Shown here one piece after another: positions 43,356 through 51,183 of a DNA stretch of 64,000 nt. The stretch covers positions 372,001-436,000 of the forward strand of contig OZ242210.1 in NCBI GenBank assembly GCA_965206315.1. The letters are read 5' to 3'. This stretch comes from Bin16 sp965206315 (GTDB lineage: Bacteria > Chloroflexota > Dehalococcoidia > Lucifugimonadales > Australimonadaceae). The translations under genes and the position numbers were made by a program. The notes under the pieces were generated by a model, which was not told the origin of the DNA, ran no database searches, and saw only the letters and a list, made by a program, of their open reading frames with translations. Positions within the stretch are counted from its first letter, which is position 1, and every line of letters starts with the position of its first letter.

Positions 43356-45449
43356 TTGCCCCCTGAACTGACCGGACGACTCGACTTCTGGAACATCGGC
43401 TATCCGCTGGGGGCGGTCGTCTACCTCACCGCGCCCATAGCACTGGCCGCCATCGCATGGGCGCTCTGGCAGCGCTCGCGCTACTGGCGGCTCGGCAAAC
43501 CGAACCCGGACGCCGGGCCGTGGCGCGCGCGGCTCGCGGGAGGTCTGCGCACGCTGTTCGTCGACTCCATCGGTCACCGCCGTTTCGTACGGAACGAGCG
43601 CTACCCCGGCGCGATGCACTTCCTCATCTTCTGGGGCATCGTCATCCTGTTCATCGCCACGTCGCTCGACGCCCTGGAGTTCAACGCAGAGCAGTACCTC
43701 GGCTGGCACCTGCCGACCCGTAACGTCGGCGTGCAGTTGGAGCTGATCTGGGACATCGGCGGCGTCATGCTCATGGCGGGCATCGCGCTCGCCGCGTGGC
43801 GCCGGTACGTCGTGCGCCCGCCCCGGCTGAACACGATGCTGGAGAACAACGTGCTCCTCGCCCTACTGCTGGCGAGCGCGCTCTCAGGCTTCGTCCTGCA
43901 GTCGCTCCGGATGGCGGCGACCGAACTGGAGCCGACGAGCGACCTGTACAGCGTGGCGTCGGCGTACTGGTCGCCGTTCTCCTACGTCATCGCGGTGGGC
44001 ATCCGGGGCCTGGGGTTCACGGTCTACGCGATGGAGGTCTCGCACTTCGCGCTCTGGTGGGCGCACGCAGGCCTGATGTCAGCAACGTTCGTCTACGCGG
44101 CGTGGCGGTTCGGGCCGCTCATGCACATCTTCGTCAGCCCGCTCAACCTCGTCATGCGCTCCTCCGTCACGCGCCCCAAGGGCGCGCTCCGTCCCATGGG
44201 CGACCTCGATACGCTGGAGGTGTTCGGGGCACGGGAGATCACGCAGCTCACGTCCAAGCAACTGCTCGACTACGACGCCTGCACGAACTGCGGGCGATGC
44301 CAGGACCAGTGCCCCGCGTGGCGGAGCGGGAAACCCCTCTCGCCCCGGAAGCTGGTCCAGGACGCGAAGGCCTACATGGAGACCCGCGCGCCGTTGCTGC
44401 TCGCGCTGGGTCCGGACGCCGAGCCGCCTCCGCCGGACGCCGACCTCGTTCACGGCGCGATATCGACCGACGTGCTCTGGTCGTGCACCACGTGCCGCGC
44501 GTGCATGGAGGCGTGCCCTGCGTTCGTCGAGCACATCGACTCCATCGTGGACATGCGGCGCTTCCTGACGATGGAGGAGGCCGACGTGCCGGAGGGCGCG
44601 ATGAACGCGCTCACCTCCATGGAGCAGCGGGGGCACCCGTGGCGCGGCACGCAGGCCACCCGCACCGACTGGATGGAGGGCGCGGATGCTATTGCGATGA
44701 GCGACGACCCAGAGCACGACGTGCTGCTTTGGGTCGGCTGCACCGCAGCGCTGGACGGGCGCGGGCAGCAGGTGGCGCGGGCTATGGCGTCAGTGCTGAA
44801 ACTCGCTGGGGTCAAGTACCGCGTGCTCGGCAGCGAGGAGACGTGCACCGGCGACCCCGCCCGCCGCATGGGGAACGAGTACCTGTTCCAGATGATGGCG
44901 GAGCAGAACATCGAGACGCTGAACGCCTACGAGGTGCAGCGGATCGTGACGCTCTGCCCGCACTGCTTCAACACGCTCAAGAACGAGTACCCGCAGTTCG
45001 GCGGGGAGTTCGAGGTGACGCACTACACCGAGTTCGTCGCGGGGCTGATACGCGACGGGCGCATCCGGCCTGCGAAGGCTGTGCCACTGTCGGTCGCCTA
45101 TCACGACTCGTGCTACCTGGGGCGCCACAACGACATCTACGAGGCGCCGCGGGAGATCGCGCGGGCGATCCCCGGCCTGCAACTCGTGGAGATGGGCGAG
45201 GGGCGCTGCCGGGAGCGCGGGTTCTGCTGCGGCGCCGGCGGCGGGCGCATGTGGATGGAGGAGCAGGGCACGCGGGTCAACCACATCCGCACCGACCACT
45301 TCCTCGACACCGGCGCGGACGCCGTCGGCGTGTCATGCCCGTTCTGCCTCCAGATGATGGAGGAGGGCATCGGCGCGAAGGGGCAGGAGGACAGCAAGTC
45401 TGCGAAGGACCTGCTGGAGCTGCTCGCGGAGAGCCTCGACGAGGCGTAG
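43356..45449 (+). CDS. Membrane-bound Fe-S oxidoreductase (HdrD/GlpC-like with cytochrome-b-type membrane domain)
   Basis: The 697 residues start with a five-to-six-helix nitrate-reductase-gamma-like membrane domain (about 15-265, several His that could bind heme). A di-cluster ferredoxin part follows (CTNCGRCQDQCP at about 309 and CTTCRACMEACP at about 388), then two CCG cysteine-rich domains (CPHCFNTLKNEY and CCGAGGGRMW ... CPFCLQMM). This plan is that of quinone-linked heterodisulfide-reductase-like proteins, some of which pass electrons from electron-transfer flavoprotein. TTG 43356 is chosen with GAGG 7 nt upstream. It stands alone; no etf genes are nearby. Confidence 0.9.
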   Translation: MPPELTGRLDFWNIGYPLGAVVYLTAPIALAAIAWALWQRSRYWRLGKPNPDAGPWRARLAGGLRTLFVDSIGHRRFVRNERYPGAMHFLIFWGIVILFIATSLDALEFNAEQYLGWHLPTRNVGVQLELIWDIGGVMLMAGIALAAWRRYVVRPPRLNTMLENNVLLALLLASALSGFVLQSLRMAATELEPTSDLYSVASAYWSPFSYVIAVGIRGLGFTVYAMEVSHFALWWAHAGLMSATFVYAAWRFGPLMHIFVSPLNLVMRSSVTRPKGALRPMGDLDTLEVFGAREITQLTSKQLLDYDACTNCGRCQDQCPAWRSGKPLSPRKLVQDAKAYMETRAPLLLALGPDAEPPPPDADLVHGAISTDVLWSCTTCRACMEACPAFVEHIDSIVDMRRFLTMEEADVPEGAMNALTSMEQRGHPWRGTQATRTDWMEGADAIAMSDDPEHDVLLWVGCTAALDGRGQQVARAMASVLKLAGVKYRVLGSEETCTGDPARRMGNEYLFQMMAEQNIETLNAYEVQRIVTLCPHCFNTLKNEYPQFGGEFEVTHYTEFVAGLIRDGRIRPAKAVPLSVAYHDSCYLGRHNDIYEAPREIARAIPGLQLVEMGEGRCRERGFCCGAGGGRMWMEEQGTRVNHIRTDHFLDTGADAVGVSCPFCLQMMEEGIGAKGQEDSKSAKDLLELLAESLDEA

Positions 45450-45452
45450 CGC

Positions 45453-46286
45453 CTACTCGTCGTCCTCGGGGAGGTCGGGGAGGAGGGCGTCGTCGAAGAT
45501 GCCGATACCCGCGCCGACGGCGGCGAGCTCCGGCGAGTCGTCGAGGAGGGACAGCGGCACCTCCGGCACGTTGACCGGCGTCGTGTCGGGCGCTTCGACG
45601 GCTTCGAGCGCAGGAAGGAGCGGCTCCTCGACGGGCTTCGGCTGCGCCGGGAACGATACCTTGGAGCGCTGGCTCGGGTGCTGGTACGCCTCGCGCAGCA
45701 CGACGCGCACCGCGCCGTTCGCGGTGCCGGAGACAGCGCCCTCGTAGCGGTTACCGCCCGACACGAGGCAGAGCAGGCGGCGCGCCATGTTCGGGGGCAC
45801 GAGGCCGAGGCAGTTGCCGTCCGGGTCCATCACGCCGAGCGTCGAGCCATTCGCCTCAAGCGTCACGGGCGTGCCGGGCGAGGAGTTGCCCGCATCGGTC
45901 GACGCCAGCAGCGTTACGTCGGCGCTCTTGCCGTGGTCTGCGATGAACATCCTCGGTTTGAGCGTGCCACCGCTGCCATTGCCGGAGCGCCGGGCCTGTG
46001 CGCTGTCTGCCTCGGCCATCAGCCGGTCGACGTTCTTGATGGCGATGGGGTTGTCCGGGCTGAAGACGAGTGCGCGGCGGAAGGCGTCGAGCGCCGCGCC
46101 GAATTCACCAAGCTCGGTGAGCGCCTTGCCGAGGCGGTTCATCGCCTCGACGTTATCGGGCGCGGCTTCCAGTATCTCGCGGTTGAGCCGGGCGGCCTCT
46201 GCCCATTCCCCGTTCATCGCCAGGCGCACTGCTGTGCGGGACTGCTCCTTCAACAACCGGACATGCTCCTCTTCACGGTAGATCAT
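45453..46286 (-). CDS. TPR-repeat protein
   Basis: The 277-residue protein starts with tetratricopeptide repeats (AAPDNVEAMNRLGKALTELGEFGAALDAFRRALVFSPDN at about 40-80). A middle basic/Gly-rich stretch and a beta-rich part follow (LGVMDPDGNCLGLVPPNMARRLLCLVSGGNRYEGAV), then an acidic Pro-rich tail ending in LPEDDE. ATG 46286 is preceded by GGGAGAC; the longer frame upstream is Arg-rich and looks spurious. It is a scaffolding or adaptor protein by inference; no enzymatic motif is visible. Confidence 0.75.
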   Translation of the reverse strand: MIYREEEHVRLLKEQSRTAVRLAMNGEWAEAARLNREILEAAPDNVEAMNRLGKALTELGEFGAALDAFRRALVFSPDNPIAIKNVDRLMAEADSAQARRSGNGSGGTLKPRMFIADHGKSADVTLLASTDAGNSSPGTPVTLEANGSTLGVMDPDGNCLGLVPPNMARRLLCLVSGGNRYEGAVSGTANGAVRVVLREAYQHPSQRSKVSFPAQPKPVEEPLLPALEAVEAPDTTPVNVPEVPLSLLDDSPELAAVGAGIGIFDDALLPDLPEDDE

Positions 46287-46345
46287 GACGACGTCTCCCG
46301 TCGCCAGCGCACGCACCCCCTCTTGTGGCGGCGTCTCTCTGTTGC

Positions 46346-46747
46346 TTACGAACCTCTCATCAGGCGGTGTTCGATGGCCATGCACTTGTCCATGACGACG
46401 CGCAGGCCGGCGGCTTCCGCCTTTGCTCCCGCCTCGCCGTGGGATATCCCCAGTTGCATCCACACGGCGGAGGCCCCTATGCGGATGGCCCCGTCCACGA
46501 CGGGCGGCACATCCACCGCTCTCCTGAATATGTCCACCACGTCGACGTGCTCCGGCACGTCTTCCAATCTTGCGTACGGCTGCTCGCCGAGCACCGGTCC
46601 CGTAAGCTTCGGGTTCACCGGGATGATGCGATAGCCGTGCTCCTGCATGTATCTCGCGACCCCGTGCGACGGACGGTCCGGCCTGTCGGACAGGCCGACG
46701 ACGGCGATGACCGTGCTCTCTCGCAGTATCTCCTCAGCCGTGTCCAC
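46346..46747 (-). CDS. CoA-binding domain protein (YccU-like)
   Basis: The 133 residues form a Rossmann CoA-binding domain: TVIAVVGLSDRPDRPSHGVARYMQEHGYRIIPVNP, EHVDVVDIFRRAVDVPPVVDGAI and WMQLGISHGEAGAKAEAAGLRVVMDKCMAIEH. These proteins bind CoA but their role is unsettled. GTG 46747 is preferred because GGAGGA lies 8 nt upstream; a GTG at 46762 has poorer spacing. Confidence 0.87.
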   Translation of the reverse strand: MDTAEEILRESTVIAVVGLSDRPDRPSHGVARYMQEHGYRIIPVNPKLTGPVLGEQPYARLEDVPEHVDVVDIFRRAVDVPPVVDGAIRIGASAVWMQLGISHGEAGAKAEAAGLRVVMDKCMAIEHRLMRGS

Positions 46748-46984
46748 GGCCGCTTCCTCCACGCTCCGGAATTATTGAGACGCTAGATTGGCGTGCCGCG
46801 CGCCCAGCGTCAAGCGTATTTGTGGGGAGATTACACGGGTTTTGGGGGCTGCGCCCCTGAGAGGGTTTCGCGCGCTAAAGCGCGGGCTTCACTGCGCTCC
46901 GTTCGAAATGGCAGGCGCGTGGGGCGTAAGCAAGGTGTGCATGGTTTTCAAAGCTCGAGGCTTCATCGGGTGTCTCATTCTGTT

Positions 46985-47085
46985 GCAGGGTGTTGCATGC
47001 CCGGGATGCGTCGACAGCACAAGGGCGAGTGTCACGGAACAACCCTCACCCCGGCCCCTCTCCCAGCGGGAGAGGGATTAAGAGT
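46985..47085 (+). repeat. Partial copy of the dispersed intergenic repeat
   Basis: GCATG..GGGATGCG, AAGGGCGAGTGTCACGGAAC and the pyrimidine-rich palindrome CCCTCACCCCGGCCCCTCTCCC/GGGAGAGGG (47043-47079) follow the order seen at 9800-9960. The rest of 46763-47140 holds no gene that I can support. Confidence 0.45.
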
Positions 47086-47146
47086 GCCAAACTGCACCGT
47101 TCATCGGCACCTTAAGGTGCGACTCAGCGAGCCGCACGCCGGGGCA

Positions 47147-47179
47147 GGGGTGCACCGGGGAGGACTTCGGCGCACCCCC
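47147..47179 (-). terminator. Repeated 3' hairpin, copy A (degenerate)
   Basis: GGGGTGCACC..GGCGCACCCC resembles the hairpins at 47570-47601 and 48025-48060 but has a mismatch. It follows the ZnuA-tail fragment at 47199-47253 on the minus strand. There is no U tract. Confidence 0.4.
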
Positions 47180-47198
47180 ATTGAGAGGGTCAGTCCAG

Positions 47199-47253
47199 TT
47201 ACGAGCACTCCCTCGCAGCGTGCAGGCTCTCAGGCTGTCGCGCATCAGACGAG
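47199..47253 (-). pseudogene. Fragment of the zinc-binding protein's 3' end (copy A, frameshifted)
   Basis: On the minus strand the sequence matches the last ~55 bp of the 48473-50839 gene: CTGATGCGCGACAGCCTG, then GAGTGCTCGTAA. A 1-nt loss breaks the frame. It lies just downstream of the small Cys-less gene at 47289. Confidence 0.75.
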
Positions 47254-47288
47254 TTCGTGCCCGGTGGTGCTACTCGGGTCCGCGTCGG

Positions 47289-47474
47289 TCAGCCGAGCGT
47301 CGCCCCAATCTCTCCCGCCTCCTTGTCACTCACAATCCTGATGACCTTGCTGGACGGGTCCTCCGCCGCTACACCGCGGACTGCCTTCCGTCCGTTCTTC
47401 AGGGTTACCAGCTCCGGGTCCTTGATGACCACCATCTTCCTCAGTTTCACCGAATAGGCCGTCAGATCTGCCAT
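47289..47474 (-). CDS. Cys-less DUF5679-like small protein, copy 1
   Basis: The 61-residue protein (AYSVKLRKM...IKDPELVTLKNGRKAVRGVAAEDPSSKV) has the layout of DUF5679, a small zinc-ribbon family usually written YCVKCR...KNP..VTLKNGRPA..G.CPVCGTKVF. Each of the four expected zinc cysteines is replaced here: Ser and Leu in the first knuckle, Ala and a Ser/Asp context in the second. AAGGAGG lies 6 nt before the ATG at 47474. It is 75% or more identical to copy 2. The family assignment is from memory of the consensus. A zinc-independent stand-in for a zinc-ribbon protein is inferred. Confidence 0.75.
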   Translation of the reverse strand: MADLTAYSVKLRKMVVIKDPELVTLKNGRKAVRGVAAEDPSSKVIRIVSDKEAGEIGATLG

Positions 47475-47569
47475 TTCCGCCTCCTTGCTATTGGTTTTCC
47501 TTCCTCTCCTGATCAACTTGGTCCGGTCGGTCAGATCGCATTGCTCAGCGAGCCGCCCACCCGGAGCAG

Positions 47570-47601
47570 GGGGTGCGCCGACGTCCTCCCCGGCGCACCC
47601 C
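47570..47601 (-). terminator. Repeated 3' hairpin, copy B
   Basis: GGGGTGCGCCG and CGGCGCACCCC form a perfect 11-bp stem with a 10-nt loop, 20 nt past a stop codon on the minus strand. No U tract follows, so it may act with Rho or protect the 3' end. Confidence 0.5.
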
Positions 47602-47621
47602 TCAAGAGGGGGCCTGTTCAG

Positions 47622-47677
47622 TTACGAGCACTCCATCGCGGCGCGCAGGCCCTTCAGGCTGTCGCACATCAGACGAG
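47622..47677 (-). pseudogene. Fragment of the zinc-binding protein's 3' end (copy B, in frame)
   Basis: Minus-strand translation reads RLMCDSLKGLRAAMECS-stop, against GLMRDNLKSLRAAMECS-stop at the end of the intact gene (48473-50839). Only the tail is present, downstream of copy 2 of the Cys-less gene. Confidence 0.8.
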
Positions 47678-47713
47678 TTCGCTCGCCATGGGTGCTACTC
47701 GGGTCCGCGTCGG

Positions 47714-47899
47714 TCAGCCGAGTGTCCCAGCAATCTCCTCCGCCTGCTTGCTGCTCAGAATCTTGAAGACCTTGCTGGACGGATCCTCCGCCGCTACACC
47801 GCGGACTGCCTTCGCTCCGTTCTTCAGAGTTACCAGCTCCGGGTCCTTGATGGTTACCATCTTCCTCAGTTTCACCGAATAGGCCGTCAGCTCTGCCAT
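47714..47899 (-). CDS. Cys-less DUF5679-like small protein, copy 2
   Basis: The 61-residue paralog of the protein at 47289-47474 (AYSVKLRKMVTIKDPELVTLKNGAKAVRGVAAEDPSSKVFKI) again lacks every cysteine expected in a DUF5679 zinc ribbon. The start at 47899 has AAGGAGG 6 nt upstream. A 12-codon open frame with its own GGGGAGG site (47910-47948) ends next to that ribosome-binding site, so a leader peptide is possible. The gene lies in a tandem array downstream of a zinc-binding lipoprotein and a Fur-family regulator. Zinc-sparing is therefore a natural hypothesis. Confidence 0.75.
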   Translation of the reverse strand: MAELTAYSVKLRKMVTIKDPELVTLKNGAKAVRGVAAEDPSSKVFKILSSKQAEEIAGTLG

Positions 47900-47909
47900 T
47901 CCCGCCTCC

Positions 47910-47948
47910 TTACTGTTGGGTTTCCTGTTGTGCCTGAAGCCTTGTCAT
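47910..47948 (-). CDS. Possible 12-residue leader peptide
   Basis: ATG at 47948 follows GGGGAGG and gives MTRLQAQQETQQ, with its TAA overlapping the Shine-Dalgarno sequence of the next gene (TAAGGAGG). The equivalent region of copy 1 has no such ORF, so this may be chance. Confidence 0.25.
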   Translation of the reverse strand: MTRLQAQQETQQ

Positions 47949-48024
47949 GAGTTTTCCTCCCCTGATTCGATCTGGTCCGGTCGGTCAGATCGCATTGCTC
48001 AGCGAACTGCCCATGCAGGACAGC

Positions 48025-48060
48025 GGGGGGTGCGCCGGGGAGGACTTCGGCGCACCCCCC
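48025..48060 (-). terminator. Repeated 3' hairpin, copy C
   Basis: GGGGGGTGCGCCG and CGGCGCACCCCCC form a perfect 13-bp stem with a 10-nt loop, starting 15 nt after the stop of the 48075 gene. No U tract follows on the minus strand. Confidence 0.5.
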
Positions 48061-48074
48061 AAGGAGGGGGCCAG

Positions 48075-48398
48075 TTAGTGGTAGAACATGAGATCCACCA
48101 GGAAGCTGGCATCGTCCGCGTCCAGGTCGAAGAGCACTGCGTTGAACTCAGCGTCAGTCTCTTCCGGATCGAGCTGGTGCTCTGCCGCGTTGACCGCGAT
48201 AGCAGCGAAGTTGAGCAGCTCATCCAGTTCGAACTCGCGTGACTCCGGGTAAGGCGGCGTCACGAAGTCGCCGTTGACCGTCCGCTTCCAGCAGTCCGCG
48301 CACTGATCAGTCCCGGTCGCCATGTACTTCTTGCTACGTACTTCGCAGTCCAGCCTCTGATCTGCGTCGATGCGCTCCGGTTCGCCGTACCACTTCAT
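48075..48398 (-). CDS. Small acidic protein with CxxC, unknown function
   Basis: The 107-residue protein has an N-terminal half with cysteines in RLDCEVRSKK and QCADCWKR, which could bind a metal, and an acidic helical C-terminus (AAEHQLDPEETDAEFNAVLFDLDADDASFLVDLMFYH). GGAGG lies 7 nt before the ATG. I recognise no family. It sits between the zinc-binding lipoprotein and the two Cys-less paralogs and shares their 3' hairpin, so it probably belongs to the same regulon. Confidence 0.6.
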   Translation of the reverse strand: MKWYGEPERIDADQRLDCEVRSKKYMATGTDQCADCWKRTVNGDFVTPPYPESREFELDELLNFAAIAVNAAEHQLDPEETDAEFNAVLFDLDADDASFLVDLMFYH

Positions 48399-48472
48399 CG
48401 CACGCCTCCGTTTCCATCACGGCGGCTACATTCAGATTTGCGGCCGCCGTATCGCCGTCGTCGCTGTCCGGC

Positions 48473-50839
48473 CTACGAGCACTCCATCGCAGCCCGCAGG
48501 CTCTTCAGGTTGTCGCGCATCAGACCGAAGTAGTCTCCGTGCTCGTCCAACTCTGCCTGGGTAACGCTCTCTATCGCATGGATCTGATAGATGCCAGCCC
48601 CTGTCTCGTCGGCAAGCGCCCGTTCGTTCGCACCGGAGAGCACGGGTTCGAGCAGCACCGCCGTAATGCCGAGCTCCTTGATGCGGTCGGCGATGGCGGC
48701 GAGGCGCTGGGGCGATGGCTCTGCTTCCGGTGAGAGACCGGCGATCCCGACCTGTTCCAGGTCGTACGCCTGCGCGAGGTAGCCGTAAGCAGAGTGAGAC
48801 GTGACGAACTCGCTGTGGACGCACGAGCTGAAGCCCGCCTCGAACTCGGCGTGCAGCGCCCGAAGCTCGTCGCTCAGCGTGGCGAGGTTCGCCCGGTAGA
48901 CGTCGGCGCCCTCGGGGTCCGCCTGGATCAGCGCCTCAGCGATGCGCTCCGCCTGAGTGACGGCGCGCAGCGGGTCGAGCCAGAAGTGGGGGTCGAATTC
49001 GCCGTGGCCGTGGTCGTCGTGCCCGTGCTCGTCCTCATGGCCATGCTCATCCTCGTGTTCGTGTTCGTCTTCGTGCTCGTGCTCGTCTTCGTGCTCGTGT
49101 TCGTCCTCATGGCCATGCTCGTCCTCGTGTTCGTGACCCTCCTCTTCACCGAGGACGCCAACGAACGCGATGCCGGTGGGCGAACCACCAATGTCCCAGA
49201 CCTCCTCCACCTCGAGGTGTTCGAGATCGACCGCGACGACCTCACCGTGGTTCGGGTTCGTCAGGAACATCGTCTCCCCGACGATGATCAAGCGGGGACG
49301 AGCGTCCTCGCCCGGCTCCATGACGTGGAGGTGCGCGACCTCATCGCCGTCGTGGGCATCCAGCACGTGGAGCTCGCCATCGGCGGTGAGCAGGTAGAGG
49401 CGCTCGGCGTGCGCGCCGACGCCACCGGCCGCGACCGGTTCGCTGAAGACGCGCCGGAACTCGCCTCCCTCGGGGTCGATCAGCCAGATGCCGTCGTCGG
49501 CGAAGCCCTGACCGTCGAAGTAGGAGGCACGCCCGAAGAAGTGGTGCAGGTGGTGGTGCCCGAAGAAGGAGCCTATGCGCGAGTCTTCACGCATCTCGGG
49601 CGGGTTGTCGATGAAGTCGTGGTGGTAGCTGCCGTCGTGCGGGTGCAGGAAGAGCACGCCGCCAACGCAGCCGAAGATGGCGCCGTCCTCATTGTGCGTC
49701 TCGCCGTGCATGCCGGGGCACGAGCGATTGCTAGCATCGTAGAGGACATCGCCATGCAGGTCCCAGACCTCGACGCCGACGGGCAGGCTGTCGTTCGAGT
49801 TCTCGGGGTAGTCGGGGTTCTTGGTGGTCACGATGACGTGGTCGGGCGAGATCGCCAAGGCGGCGCCGTGCTGCGGGCCGGCTTCGAGCACGATCGGCCG
49901 GTAGTCGCCCTGCATCCCGGCGATCTCCTCCTCGTTGTAGAGGTAGACGTGACCGTGAGCGTCGGCGAACACCGCCGTCCAGCCGTAGCTGTTGACGAAG
50001 TGGATCGGCCGTTCATCCGTCACCACAGTGGGGTGACGCGAGACCGGCTCACGCACGAGGTCGAAGTGGTCGCCGTGCTCGACGAGGTATACCCCACCGT
50101 CGAAGAGGTGGATGCCGTCGTCGGCGTCTCCCGGGCCCCGGGCGAGGACGAAGGCGTAGCGGTGGGTCGGGCTGGGGTAGATGGCGGCCGGCGGCGCGCC
50201 GATCGCGAAGGCGCCGGAGTCGAGCTCTTCCGTCGACAGGTCGAGCACCGATAGGTGTTGCGCCTCGAGGTCTGCGATCAGCAGGCGTCCGTCAAAGGCC
50301 GACTCGCCTTCATGGCCGTGCTCGTCCTCTTCCATGTGCCCATGCTCATCTTCATGCCCATGCTCGTCTTCGTGCTCGTGCTCGTCTTCGTGCCCGTGCC
50401 CGCCTTCCTCGAACGGCAATGCCGCCTCGGCGTACGCAGCCTCGACCACGATACCGGAGACGTCATCGCCGAGGGACTCGAGCGCGCGGTCCAGCCAGGG
50501 CAACAGGCTGAGGCCGTTCGTCACTATGACGTCGGCCTCGCTGATCGCGCGGAGGTCACTCACCGTGAGTTCGAACGAGTGGGCCTCGACGCCGGGGCGC
50601 ACGATGGTCTCGACTTCCACCCGGTCGCCACCGATCCGCTCGGCGAAGTACTGCATCGGGTATATGCTCGCGACCACGCTCAGCGGCTCAGAGGGAACCG
50701 GCGTGTTCGTGGGCGGAGGGCTGGTAGGCGTGTTCGTAGGCTCGGGATCCTCCGAGCAAGCGACGAGCGCCAAGGCAAGGGCCAGGGCCAGGGCCCCGGC
50801 GATCAACAGTCTGTGCATATTATTGAGAACGTATCTCAT
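48473..50839 (-). CDS. Zinc-binding lipoprotein: ZnuA/AztC-type solute-binding domain with an inserted AztD-like beta-propeller
   Basis: The 788-residue protein begins with a lipoprotein signal (ALVAC, Cys28) and a Pro/Thr linker. Residues 53-146 are the first lobe of a cluster-9 metal-binding protein, with PGVEAHSFE (ligand His87). Residues 147-178 and 565-612 are His/Glu/Asp-rich tracts. Between them, about 182-560 reads like AztD, the periplasmic zinc chaperone propeller (RLLIADLEAQHLSVLDL, DHFDLV, PIHFVNSYGWTAVF, CPGMHGETHNEDGAIFGCVGGVLFL). Residues 613-788 resume the binding protein with DPHFWLDP (His618), TSHSAYGYLA (His682) and ETGAGIYQIHAIE. Usual family length is about 300. GGAGG lies 9 nt before the ATG. 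No permease or ATPase gene is in the window. Confidence 0.85.
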   Translation of the reverse strand: MRYVLNNMHRLLIAGALALALALALVACSEDPEPTNTPTSPPPTNTPVPSEPLSVVASIYPMQYFAERIGGDRVEVETIVRPGVEAHSFELTVSDLRAISEADVIVTNGLSLLPWLDRALESLGDDVSGIVVEAAYAEAALPFEEGGHGHEDEHEHEDEHGHEDEHGHMEEDEHGHEGESAFDGRLLIADLEAQHLSVLDLSTEELDSGAFAIGAPPAAIYPSPTHRYAFVLARGPGDADDGIHLFDGGVYLVEHGDHFDLVREPVSRHPTVVTDERPIHFVNSYGWTAVFADAHGHVYLYNEEEIAGMQGDYRPIVLEAGPQHGAALAISPDHVIVTTKNPDYPENSNDSLPVGVEVWDLHGDVLYDASNRSCPGMHGETHNEDGAIFGCVGGVLFLHPHDGSYHHDFIDNPPEMREDSRIGSFFGHHHLHHFFGRASYFDGQGFADDGIWLIDPEGGEFRRVFSEPVAAGGVGAHAERLYLLTADGELHVLDAHDGDEVAHLHVMEPGEDARPRLIIVGETMFLTNPNHGEVVAVDLEHLEVEEVWDIGGSPTGIAFVGVLGEEEGHEHEDEHGHEDEHEHEDEHEHEDEHEHEDEHGHEDEHGHDDHGHGEFDPHFWLDPLRAVTQAERIAEALIQADPEGADVYRANLATLSDELRALHAEFEAGFSSCVHSEFVTSHSAYGYLAQAYDLEQVGIAGLSPEAEPSPQRLAAIADRIKELGITAVLLEPVLSGANERALADETGAGIYQIHAIESVTQAELDEHGDYFGLMRDNLKSLRAAMECS
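49004..49147 (-). repeat. His/Glu/Asp-rich repeat tract 2 (HEDEHEHEDEH type)
   Basis: A short-period in-frame array of CAC/GAG/GAT codons encodes residues 565-612, ending just before the His618 metal ligand. The tract is where ZnuA proteins carry their His-rich loop. The opposite strand reads as a long Val/Leu/Phe ORF, which is an artefact. Confidence 0.85.
50306..50401 (-). repeat. His/Glu/Asp-rich repeat tract 1
   Basis: Codons for residues 147-178 (GGHGHEDEHEHEDEHGHEDE...) repeat the same motif as tract 2. The propeller lies between the tracts, as if it had been inserted into a single loop that was split or duplicated. Confidence 0.85.
50824..50838 (-). promoter_or_regulatory. Fur-family (Zur?) box overlapping the binding-protein start codon
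   Basis: TGAGAACGTATCTCA is a 7-1-7 inverted repeat with 5 of 7 paired positions, the geometry of Fur/Zur boxes. It overlaps the ATG of the zinc-binding lipoprotein, and zur is the next gene upstream. Repression by zinc-loaded Zur is inferred. Confidence 0.4.
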
Positions 50840-50971
50840 TTAACCGAACCTCCTTCAACCACCTGGTTGCGTTCTTGGTGTGCATGCACGTGGGCCTCGT
50901 GCGTTTGGATGTCTCTTGCAGCCGGCGCCCCCACTTCGCCTCAGGATGTAGGGCAATGGGGTTCCGCGCAT

Positions 50972-51001
50972 CATCAACACTTCATATCGATAGTGTTGAT
51001 G
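50972..51001. promoter_or_regulatory. 30-bp perfect-arm palindrome between zur and the zinc-binding lipoprotein gene
   Basis: CATCAACACT - 10 nt - AGTGTTGATG has perfect 10-bp arms. It lies 133 bp upstream of the lipoprotein start and downstream of zur. There is no T tract for a terminator. It is a candidate operator for the lipoprotein gene. Confidence 0.4.
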
Positions 51002-51072
51002 GCTGAGGGACCGCTACCGTCGACAGAATAGGGGGCCGGTCCGGTTACCAGTACCCCAATGCATGCGGAGGG

Positions 51073-51183
51073 CTGCCGAGGTTATCGCGCATCAGACCGG
51101 AGCGGTCTCCGCACTCGTCCACAGTCCAGCCAGGTTATGTGGTCCGTCGGGTGGACCTCGTAGACGATCGTGCCGGCCTCCGT
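51073..51183 (-). pseudogene. Remnant of a second ZnuA/AztC gene 3' end, overlapping the zur tail
   Basis: Minus-strand translation in one frame gives TEAGTIVYEVHPTDHITWLD, and after a frameshift DECGDRSGLMRDNL. These match ETGAGIYQIHAIE and DEHGDYFGLMRDNL at the end of the 48473-50839 protein. At DNA level about 37 of 44 bases agree over the last part. The rest of the gene is gone, and zur now reads through this sequence in another frame. Confidence 0.75.

Noticed and set aside
49004..49147. Possible CRISPR-like array in the zinc-binding gene
   Set aside because: The repeats are in-frame codons of a His/Asp/Glu tract with no spacers of constant length, and there are no cas genes in the window.
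48794..50254. 486-codon plus-strand ORF rich in Val/Leu/Phe that looks like a membrane protein
   Set aside because: It is the complement of the His/Asp/Glu-rich zinc-binding gene. The apparent helices are the antisense of GAC/GAG/CAC repeats. It has no ribosome-binding site and no family similarity.
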